From contig JAFIEV010000070.1 in NCBI GenBank assembly GCA_020832305.1, positions 1 through 64,000 of the forward strand: a stretch of 64,000 nt of DNA, in the 5' to 3' direction. This document shows positions 9,345-15,838 of the stretch, piece by piece. The notes beneath the pieces are model-generated. The model worked only from the letters and a program-made list of their open reading frames with translations, was not told where the DNA came from and searched no databases. The stretch is from Cyclobacteriaceae bacterium (GTDB taxonomy: Bacteria; Bacteroidota; Bacteroidia; Cytophagales; Cyclobacteriaceae). Numbering within the stretch: position 1 is the first letter of the stretch; every line of letters begins with the position of its first letter. Both the position numbers and the translations under genes were made by a program.

Positions 9345-9959
9345 TTAAACTTCAGATACTTCGAAAATAAACTGAAGTTTATCAAATGTTTTCCTGGCAA
9401 AATCTGGTGTATCGCGCCATTGATCCAGCGAAAGAAAGGATGAAATGCGCAGAAAGGGTTTTTTGTCGATAATGGCAGTCAATGCATCGGGACTGAAATT
9501 GTCGATTCCTTCAAGCGCACCCTCGCCCTGGTCATTGTCCCAGGGAGAGGTGCCCGTGCTTATGAACAATTGCTTATCGTATAACAGGTGGAGATATGCG
9601 ATAAAGTTTTTGCGGTATTTTTCCAGCCATTCTCCGGTGAGCATAAGACTGCATATAAAACCATGACCCCACCACCACATGGTTCTGAAAATAATGATAT
9701 TCTGGCCTTCTATCCGCCTGGGATAGTCGAGTACGGCATAAGGATAGCCCTTGTGATTTTCGCCTTTAGATATTTTTCCCGTTGCCTGCCATAATGCGGG
9801 AAGTCCATCAGCTGAAATACGCAACTCTTTTTCGCAAAGGGATAAGAGAAGGGAAATCTTTCGCTGTATCTCCCTTTTCTTGTCAATGTAGTCTTTATCT
9901 GCAAAAATCTGTAGTTCCTCGTCGGAAAATGATATGTTGTTTCCTTCAAACATAATCAT
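9345..9959 (-). CDS. Conserved hypothetical protein (Trp/aromatic-rich)
   Basis: 204 residues, soluble, with no signal peptide and no domain I can name. It has an aromatic-rich core ('MWWWGHGFICS', 'EWLEKYRKNF') and the turn 'TGTSPWDNDQGEGALEG'. Two starts are possible, at 9959 and 9953 (MIMFEG or MFEG). Both overlap the end of the upstream 74-codon gene, so the pair is translationally coupled. The cluster fabH - 74-residue protein - this gene is transcribed leftward with short gaps. Being downstream of fabH gives no functional assignment by itself. Confidence 0.6.
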   Translation of the reverse strand: MIMFEGNNISFSDEELQIFADKDYIDKKREIQRKISLLLSLCEKELRISADGLPALWQATGKISKGENHKGYPYAVLDYPRRIEGQNIIIFRTMWWWGHGFICSLMLTGEWLEKYRKNFIAYLHLLYDKQLFISTGTSPWDNDQGEGALEGIDNFSPDALTAIIDKKPFLRISSFLSLDQWRDTPDFARKTFDKLQFIFEVSEV

Positions 9960-10170
9960 CAGGCTTTTGAATCACCCTTATCACTACCTGATGCTTGTCA
10001 CCATCGGCATCTTCGAGATAAAACCTGAGTGATGGATTATCGGCATGAATATCGGCATCCACTTTGTGAATCTTCATACCGATTTTCTGTTCGATTTCTT
10101 TTTCAAGCCCCACAATGGCCTTGGTAAAGTCGACTTCAAGGGGACTGGGATTATAAGAAAGGGTTTTCAT
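9946..10170 (-). CDS. Small conserved hypothetical protein
   Basis: 74 residues. Predicted pattern: a strand, a helix with 'FTKAIVGLEKEIEQKIG', then beta strands ending 'KHQVVIRVIQKPDD'. Soluble and acidic. It lies 18 bases after fabH and overlaps the next gene by 14 bases, which supports it as a real coding region. I do not recognise the family. The beta-hairpin C-terminus would suit a small binding or adaptor protein, but that is speculation. Confidence 0.55.
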   Translation of the reverse strand: MKTLSYNPSPLEVDFTKAIVGLEKEIEQKIGMKIHKVDADIHADNPSLRFYLEDADGDKHQVVIRVIQKPDDYV

Positions 10171-10188
10171 ACACGTGGGGTTTAGAAT

Positions 10189-11184
10189 TTACCAGCGAAT
10201 CAATGCCGAGGCCCATGTAAACCCACTGCCAAATGCAGCCAGGCATATAATGTCATTTTCTTTTACCTGACCTTTTTCCCAGGCTTCACTTAAAGCGATG
10301 GGAATGGAGGCAGCCGTAGTGTTTCCGAATTTCTGAATATTGTTATATACCACCCCTTCGCGCAGCTTCATTTTTTGCTCTATAAACTGACTTATTCTCA
10401 AATTGGCCTGGTGGGGCACCAGCAATTTGATTTGTTCTTTGTCCATTTGATTGGCCTCCAGGGCCTCCTGTATTACTTCACTAAACCGCACCACGGCATG
10501 TTTAAATACGAGGTTGCCATTCATATAGGGTTTTGTGCCCGGCCCCTGCATGGCTTCTCCATAACGGTCAGCCCGGCTGCTGCCCGGATCTTTTACGTAC
10601 AGTTCTTCCGCAAAAGTCCCATCGGCATGCAGGTGCGTAGATAGAATGCCTCTGTCGGTATTTTCAGCCCTTTGTACTACTGCAGCGCCTGCACCATCAC
10701 CAAATATAACCGCGACATTCCTGCCTTCATCATTGTGCTCCAGACCCGATGATTGAATTTCTGAACCAATCACCAGTATATTTTTGTACATGCCAGATTT
10801 GATGTATTGATCGGCAATGGAAAGGCCATATACAAAACCCGAACATGCATTTCGAATGTCGAGTGCGCCTATACCCAGCATGCCCAGTTCACGCTGCATC
10901 AATACACCGGAACCCGGAAACATATAGTCGGGGGTGATGGTCGCAAAAACAATAAAATCGATGTCTTTACTTTCAACCCCGGCTCTTTCCATGGCCATAA
11001 TAGCTGCACGGCTGGCCATGTTGGCAGTCGTATCTTTGGTATGGTCGAAGTATCTTCTTTCCCTGATCCCTGTTCGCTCAATAATCCACGCATCTGAGGT
11101 ATCCATGAGTTTTTCCAGATCGGCATTGGTAACAACTCTTTCAGGGACATAATGCCCAATGCCTTTGATTATAGATTTATACAT
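10189..11184 (-). CDS. fabH: 3-oxoacyl-ACP synthase III
   Basis: 331-residue thiolase-fold condensing enzyme that starts fatty-acid synthesis by joining acetyl-CoA (or a branched acyl-CoA) to malonyl-ACP. The catalytic triad is complete: Cys114 in 'RNACSGF', His258 in 'VPHQANLRI' and Asn288 in 'FGNTTAAS'. The C-terminal 'LAAFGSGFTWAS' is also characteristic. Length is typical. No other fab genes (plsX, fabD, acpP) lie beside it, so this may be one of several FabH-type enzymes. Its companions are two small unknown genes. Many Bacteroidota use FabH paralogues for branched-chain primers; primer choice cannot be read from the sequence. Confidence 0.95.
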   Translation of the reverse strand: MYKSIIKGIGHYVPERVVTNADLEKLMDTSDAWIIERTGIRERRYFDHTKDTTANMASRAAIMAMERAGVESKDIDFIVFATITPDYMFPGSGVLMQRELGMLGIGALDIRNACSGFVYGLSIADQYIKSGMYKNILVIGSEIQSSGLEHNDEGRNVAVIFGDGAGAAVVQRAENTDRGILSTHLHADGTFAEELYVKDPGSSRADRYGEAMQGPGTKPYMNGNLVFKHAVVRFSEVIQEALEANQMDKEQIKLLVPHQANLRISQFIEQKMKLREGVVYNNIQKFGNTTAASIPIALSEAWEKGQVKENDIICLAAFGSGFTWASALIRW

Positions 11185-11280
11185 ATTAGTTATTTCAAAA
11201 TTTATCGGCTTGCAAAATAGTTAAAATATCGAATTTTGAATAATTCATGTGTCATTTAGCAATTTTTTATCCAATCAGCC

Positions 11281-11979
11281 TTATCCAAAAAGGGTATAGT
11301 TGCCCTTCTGATCGGTAGGGGGGGTGGGCTTAATGAGTTCGGGTGAGTCATTGACTGGCGAATTGACCATATGGGAAACGGTGTGCATATACATTTTTTC
11401 AGAAGGGTAGGGCCTGAGAAGTTCAATCAGTTCCTTTTCAGGTAATTGCCGGTCGAGCCATTGGGAATAATCATCGGCGCCAAGTATAGCAGGCATGCGG
11501 TCGTGGATGCTGTTAATCGCTTCATTGGCCGGGGTAGTAATAATGGTGAAGGTATGCATCATTTCGCCTTCTTCATCTTCAAACTCATCCCAAAGGCCGG
11601 CAAAAGCAAATAATTCTGTGTCTTTTAAGCCTATTCTGTATGGTATTTTGGTTTTTTTACCCAAGACTTTCCATTCGTAAAATCCGTCTGAGGGTATCAG
11701 GCAGCGACGACGTGAAAATGCCTGGACAAAGGAAGCTTTTTCAAGCAGGGTTTCTGAGCGTGCATTGATGAGTTTGGGACTAACGGACTTATTATGCGAC
11801 CAGGAGGGAATAAGCCCCCAATAGAAAAAAGATAAACCATTGGGTGAGGTATTGGTGATGACCGGCATCAACTGGGTTGGGGCAGCATTATAACGGGGCT
11901 TATGCTTTTGCCCCGGTTCGAGTTTAAAGGTTTTCTCAATCTTCTCAGCGCTGGCAATAAGGGTATATCTTCCACACAT
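11281..11979 (-). CDS. SRAP / YedK-type abasic-site DNA-protein crosslinker
   Basis: 232-residue member of the SOS-response-associated peptidase (SRAP/HMCES) family. The N-terminus begins 'MCGRYT', so removal of Met exposes Cys2, the nucleophile that forms a thiazolidine link to abasic sites in single-stranded DNA. Other family residues are present: 'INARSET', 'GFYEWK' (Glu) and the His in 'IHDRMPAIL'. Length is standard. It is encoded two bases downstream of the yheT-like hydrolase, on the same strand. No LexA-type box was identified. Function is firm by family. Confidence 0.92.
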   Translation of the reverse strand: MCGRYTLIASAEKIEKTFKLEPGQKHKPRYNAAPTQLMPVITNTSPNGLSFFYWGLIPSWSHNKSVSPKLINARSETLLEKASFVQAFSRRRCLIPSDGFYEWKVLGKKTKIPYRIGLKDTELFAFAGLWDEFEDEEGEMMHTFTIITTPANEAINSIHDRMPAILGADDYSQWLDRQLPEKELIELLRPYPSEKMYMHTVSHMVNSPVNDSPELIKPTPPTDQKGNYTLFG

Positions 11980-11981
11980 GG

Positions 11982-12968
11982 CTATTCATTTTTAATTTTA
12001 TCTAATATCTGACGGGCAAAAGTAAGGGCACGTTGTTCCATCCAGCCATAACCATTTTTTTTCTGTCCTGCAAAACCCATATGCCCGCCTCTTTCAGGCA
12101 CCTCCAGGTACACATTTTCAAGTGACCTGCAAAGTTCAAAGGGCAGACATTCTTGTGAGAGAAAGGGGTCATTATGGGCATTAACTATAAGTACCGGCAA
12201 TTTTATTTCTGAAAGATATCTCAAAGATGAACATACATAGTAATAGTGAGCTGCATTTTTAAAACCGTGCAAAGGCGCTGTGAAATGCTCATCAAATTCC
12301 CTGAGTGTTTTTATCGCCCGCAATTGGTCTTCAAGGTATTTGTCAATTTCCTTACCGTTTTTTTGAAGGGTCTTTTTTTTCAGCATGCGCAAAAAGCGAT
12401 TAGAGTACAAACGGTTGGCCGCTTGTGAGATTTTCATGCTGCTGCCGGCAAGGTCGAGAGGCACCGAAAAAGTAACTGCACCTATGATCTCATCCGGTAC
12501 TTTGTATATATTTTCACCAAGGTATTTCAGGGTAAGGTTGCCTCCAAGACTGAAGCCTACGAGCAGTATTTGCCGGTAGGCGTTTCGCTTTCTTGCTATG
12601 CTGATTACCTGATGCAGGTCATTGGTGGCGCCGCTGTGATAGAACCAGGGCTTTCGGTTCATTTCTTCACTACAACCCCTGAAATTCCAGGCGGCTACAT
12701 CCCATCCATGCCGGTAAAAAACCCGAGCCATGGCTAATACATAAGAGCGCTGACTGCTCCCTTCGAGTCCGTGACTGATAATTACAGCGCGATCATTATC
12801 TGCCTCATAAAAATCTATATCCAGAAAGTCACCATCCATTATGCGCATTCTGGACCTTTTGGCCCCAGGATAATTAACTTTGCGTATCAGGGCAGGTACA
12901 ATGGTTTCAAGATGTTCATTAAACAATAAGCCCTTGTACCGATAGCTACTCTTTTCAATTAGCGGCAT
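11982..12968 (-). CDS. YheT-family alpha/beta hydrolase
   Basis: 328 residues. Alpha/beta hydrolase of the YheT (embryogenesis-associated EMB8-like) group. The oxyanion region is 'SHGLEGSSQRSYV', the nucleophile elbow is 'VGFSLGGN', the acid is in 'NAHNDPFLS', and the catalytic His is in 'ERGGHMGF'. No signal peptide. Family members are esterases or lipases of uncertain physiological substrate. The gene is two bases upstream of the SRAP gene, so they are cotranscribed. Confidence 0.88.
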   Translation of the reverse strand: MPLIEKSSYRYKGLLFNEHLETIVPALIRKVNYPGAKRSRMRIMDGDFLDIDFYEADNDRAVIISHGLEGSSQRSYVLAMARVFYRHGWDVAAWNFRGCSEEMNRKPWFYHSGATNDLHQVISIARKRNAYRQILLVGFSLGGNLTLKYLGENIYKVPDEIIGAVTFSVPLDLAGSSMKISQAANRLYSNRFLRMLKKKTLQKNGKEIDKYLEDQLRAIKTLREFDEHFTAPLHGFKNAAHYYYVCSSLRYLSEIKLPVLIVNAHNDPFLSQECLPFELCRSLENVYLEVPERGGHMGFAGQKKNGYGWMEQRALTFARQILDKIKNE

Positions 12969-13001
12969 GAAGTATTCTTTTTTTTAGCAAGGTGTAAAAA
13001 T

Positions 13002-13032
13002 AAAAAGGATGGGCGTATTTCCCATCCTTTTT
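13002..13032. terminator. Bidirectional-looking terminator hairpin
   Basis: aaaaaggatggg (13002-13013) and cccatccttttt (13021-13032) pair perfectly around a 7-base loop, with A- and T-runs built into the arms. It sits in the 331-base gap between the 89-codon gene (ending at 13300) and the hydrolase start (12968), so it could end leftward transcripts coming from 13.5 kb. The rest of that gap (13033-13299) shows no gene I can support. Confidence 0.7.
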
Positions 13033-13299
13033 ATTTTTTGTCCTGGCTTGAAATTCTCTCTTTTCTTTGCCCGGCTAAATTACTTTAAAGCTCAAAGGTC
13101 AGTTTCCTGGCCTGCGGTGATAAAAGATGACAATTTTCTCATTGTATGCATCTAATTCTATGTACGATAACCACACTGAAAAGTTGGGTACAGAAATGGA
13201 AATTCATACAATTTTTTTTAACAATTGTGTAGGAATATGTACGAATTGGCCAATTATACTGTGGCAATACTGCCCCGTATTAAAAAAAAATTATAAATT

Positions 13300-13569
13300 T
13301 TACTTTTTTGAAGAATTGGTATCTTTTTTGCCGTTGATTTCAGTGAGTTTCTTTTGCAAGGCTTCGTAGTTGGCTTCGAAAATTTTTTTCGGGTCTTTTC
13401 CTTGCTCAGTGGCCAGTGAAATAAAATGTACCATCAAAGTGGAAAGGGCTATTTCAGCCGTTTCGGCGCATCCCTTGAGTTGCATTTTAGAATTGAGGCT
13501 GCCGTATTCTTTTTCAATTTTGATAATGATACGACCTTGATTTTCACTAAAGAACATAAGAATCAGCAT
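13300..13569 (-). CDS. Small hypothetical protein
   Basis: 89 residues. An N-terminal beta-like segment ('GRIIIKIEKEYG') is followed by two amphipathic helices ('AEIALSTLMVHFISLA' and 'KIFEANYEALQKKLTEI') and a basic/polar tail rich in Lys and Ser. No membrane segment and no known motif. It stands alone, divergent from the LRR cluster and separated by 168 bases. An internal Met at residue 5 is an alternative start. Coding status is supported mainly by composition. Confidence 0.45.
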   Translation of the reverse strand: MLILMFFSENQGRIIIKIEKEYGSLNSKMQLKGCAETAEIALSTLMVHFISLATEQGKDPKKIFEANYEALQKKLTEINGKKDTNSSKK

Positions 13570-13639
13570 TAAAGGTTGGCTGTGTGTAAGATAGCGTTGA
13601 TTCGCAATAATAAAATAAAAGGCCGGATGTCAAAAATTG

Positions 13640-13667
13640 TTTGATTGTCTTCAGGCTTATATTTTTG
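13640..13667 (+). promoter_or_regulatory. Candidate promoter of the exported LRR cluster
   Basis: TTTG (13640-13643), a 16-base spacer and TATTTTTG (13660-13667) match the Bacteroidota consensus, although the spacer is slightly short. Start of transcription would be near 13673, about 65 bases before the ATG at 13738. Confidence 0.45.
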
Positions 13668-13737
13668 TGATATATTTACCAAAACAATTGTCCTGTTGAT
13701 AAAAGTAAAATGCTTTAACGTTAAAAACAAAACTTAT

Positions 13738-14391
13738 ATGTTAGCCAGAAAAATTCTCTTTGCCCTGCTCATTGCAGCTGTATCTATGGGCACTTTTTCA
13801 TGTAAGAGCCAGAAAAAGATTTCCAAAAAAGAAGCGGCCGCTGCTGAAGCCCGCAAAATCGCAAAAGCAAAAGCCGATCTCGAAGCCATACTCGCCGACG
13901 ATGGCAAAATGAAATTGGAAGAAAAAGAGCAAAAATTGCAGGTCATCAAAGACATGAATATTGAAGATGCCGAAGTACAGGAACTCATAGCTCGAGTTGA
14001 AACGGTATTACGACGGGAAAGAGAAGCTCAGATAGCAGCTGAAAGGGCGGAAAGACTAAGACGGGAAAGGGAAGAACGGCTGGCCCGGGAGCGGGAGGAA
14101 GTAACCAGGCCCAAAGGACTGAGTAATTATTTCGATGAGATTGCAACTGCTTCAAGTACAAGCGATGCCAATGCAAAAATCAGGGAAGCGCTTGCTTTGT
14201 TTTCCAACGATGATGTTCCGGTGCTTATTATTATAAGCAAGCAGGGAGGTATAGTCGATTACGACAGACCCACCACCATTAAAAAATACCTCGAATACCT
14301 CAAAGATGTTAAGAAAAACCTCAATACCGTCGAAAATGTGGTTTATGACAACAATGGTAAAATCAAGGAACTCGAATTGATACGTAAATAA
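13738..14391 (+). CDS. Exported coiled-coil lipoprotein, LRR cluster gene 1
   Basis: 217 residues from the ATG at 13738; the frame is open further upstream but only with a TTG start and no leader. The N-terminus is a lipoprotein-type signal ending at Cys22 ('GTFSC'). Residues about 28-125 form a long charged helix, Ala/Lys/Glu-rich and then Arg/Glu-rich ('RAERLRREREERLARERE'), a clear coiled coil. The C-terminal 90 residues ('LSNYFDEIATAS...ANAKIREALALF...IKKYLEYLKD') resemble the core of the next gene product ('LSKYISIIGSKE...ANRVIERALELF...IKEYFERL'). The two are probably divergent copies of one domain. It is gene 1 of four closely spaced rightward genes. Function unknown. Confidence 0.7.
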   Translation: MLARKILFALLIAAVSMGTFSCKSQKKISKKEAAAAEARKIAKAKADLEAILADDGKMKLEEKEQKLQVIKDMNIEDAEVQELIARVETVLRREREAQIAAERAERLRREREERLAREREEVTRPKGLSNYFDEIATASSTSDANAKIREALALFSNDDVPVLIIISKQGGIVDYDRPTTIKKYLEYLKDVKKNLNTVENVVYDNNGKIKELELIRK

Positions 14392-14424
14392 TTGGCAATC
14401 TCATCATTAATAAAGAATAACGAC

Positions 14425-15003
14425 ATGTTAAAAAATAAAATAACCCTCGCATCTATCGTTTTATTGCTGGTTTCGGGCACAGCCTGGGCTCAGGATGAAG
14501 TAAGCCCGGAAAGAAAGCAAGCCATCGACTCCCTGGCCCTTGAAAAAGTAAGGGACCTGAGCAAGTACATCAGCATCATCGGGAGCAAAGAAACTCCCTT
14601 TTCTGAAGCTAACAGAGTCATCGAACGCGCCCTTGAATTATTTATGGAAGGCAGCCAGATGGGTGTTTCTTCCATCAACAGAAAAAGGGTAAATTATTAT
14701 GGGATAAAAGAATATTTCGAAAGACTGATGGCCCTCAATTACGACAGGGTTAATATAGAATGGTATAACATTAACTACATCAGCGACCTTGTGAGACAGC
14801 CCGATGGAAAATACGTAGGCGTAATCACCATTTACCAAAGGTTTACCGGTGAGTCTGATGACGGATTGAAATATGTGGATGTCACCAAAAAAGACATTAC
14901 AGTATATGTAGAACGAAAACAGACACAGATCGGCGGCCGTATTATCGGTTTCTGGGATGTTTTGCTGGGCGATATAAGGGTAACAGAAACGCGTAAAGGA
15001 TAA
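14425..15003 (+). CDS. Secreted NTF2-like-domain protein, LRR cluster gene 2
   Basis: 192 residues from the ATG at 14425. A standard signal peptide ends 'GTAWA' before Gln23. The mature protein has a helix-rich first half ('PFSEANRVIERALELFMEG') and a beta-rich second half ('YVGVITIYQRFTG', 'KKDITVYVERK', 'GFWDVLLGDIRV'), the arrangement expected of an NTF2/SnoaL-like fold. The motif around 'LSKYISIIGSKETPFSEAN' recurs in the N-terminal part of the LRR protein ('LNTLGDPEVPFQDKD'). This suggests the cluster's proteins share a domain. No enzyme motif is visible. Periplasmic or surface location is inferred. Confidence 0.7.
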   Translation: MLKNKITLASIVLLLVSGTAWAQDEVSPERKQAIDSLALEKVRDLSKYISIIGSKETPFSEANRVIERALELFMEGSQMGVSSINRKRVNYYGIKEYFERLMALNYDRVNIEWYNINYISDLVRQPDGKYVGVITIYQRFTGESDDGLKYVDVTKKDITVYVERKQTQIGGRIIGFWDVLLGDIRVTETRKG

Positions 15004-15007
15004 TTTT

Positions 15008-15838
15008 GTGTTGAAAAAAAAATTGCTAACAGGTATTATGTTCATTGCCCAGGTTGTGTGCTATGCTCAACCCATTGGCACCTATCTGGGTGATGAACGT
15101 TTTATGTACGCTGAAACCAAACAGGTAAATCAGTTTTTCAGACGTTTTAACAGTGAAGAAGATTTGTCAGGTAAAAGGCTGGATGCCAAAAGCCGGGAAT
15201 TTAAAAACCCTGAATTCAGGAGAAAATATATTCCCATGCTTTTTGATAATGAAACCGGAAAAATTGAGGAAGCGTTAAAAAAAGACTTTATACAGGATGT
15301 CACACGAAAAGACCAGCCAAAACTACTCGATTTTTATGGCAAAGACTGGTTTGCTGAAGTGAAGGCAAGCTTTCGATACAAAGGAAAGGTAGAAACGGTA
15401 ATCTTGTTCTTGTCACTCGAACAAGAAGCCCTGGGACATAAGTGGGTAATCAGCAATGTCTACTTCAAACATTTTGCCGACCTTTTCTTTAATGAAAAAG
15501 ATATGGCAGGTAAATTCATCCATCCGATGAGCCATGAACTCGATTTTATGAACCTGATCAAGGTTTTTAGAGATGGTAAAAACCTGGAATATTATTTCGA
15601 CAACGAGTATAAACCCGATTTCAGAACTTTGTTTTTATATGAAGTTAAAAAGGGTGATCTCGTATTTGAAGCGGTAGACGACGTAAGCTTTCATTTCTTC
15701 CAATTGGATAATTGGTATTTTGAACTTACCGAGTTTAATCGCCACACCGCTAATTCAGGTTGGCTAATTTCCAACCTTACAAAAATACCCGAAAACCAAA
15801 AAGACCTGCTCCTCAAGTATATATATTATGAAAAATAA
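15008..15838 (+). CDS. Secreted protein, LRR cluster gene 3 (GTG start)
   Basis: 276 residues. The GTG at 15008 is chosen because an aaagga at 14995-15000 precedes it by seven bases and it gives a complete signal peptide ending 'VCYA' before Gln21. The first downstream ATG would cut into the leader. The mature protein mixes helices with beta strands ('WFAEVKASFRYKGKVETVILFLSLEQ', only partly shown by pattern) and reads like another NTF2-like scaffold with an extra C-terminal part ('FHFFQLDNWYFELTEFNR'). Its last 11 bases overlap the start of the LRR gene, which indicates coupling. No homolog with a known role is recognised. Confidence 0.65.
   Translation: MLKKKLLTGIMFIAQVVCYAQPIGTYLGDERFMYAETKQVNQFFRRFNSEEDLSGKRLDAKSREFKNPEFRRKYIPMLFDNETGKIEEALKKDFIQDVTRKDQPKLLDFYGKDWFAEVKASFRYKGKVETVILFLSLEQEALGHKWVISNVYFKHFADLFFNEKDMAGKFIHPMSHELDFMNLIKVFRDGKNLEYYFDNEYKPDFRTLFLYEVKKGDLVFEAVDDVSFHFFQLDNWYFELTEFNRHTANSGWLISNLTKIPENQKDLLLKYIYYEK

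Noticed and set aside
13033-13140. Minus-strand frame ending 'SPQARKLTFEL' just before a terminator
   Set aside because: The frame is closed after about 14 codons and has no start; not enough to call a gene or remnant.
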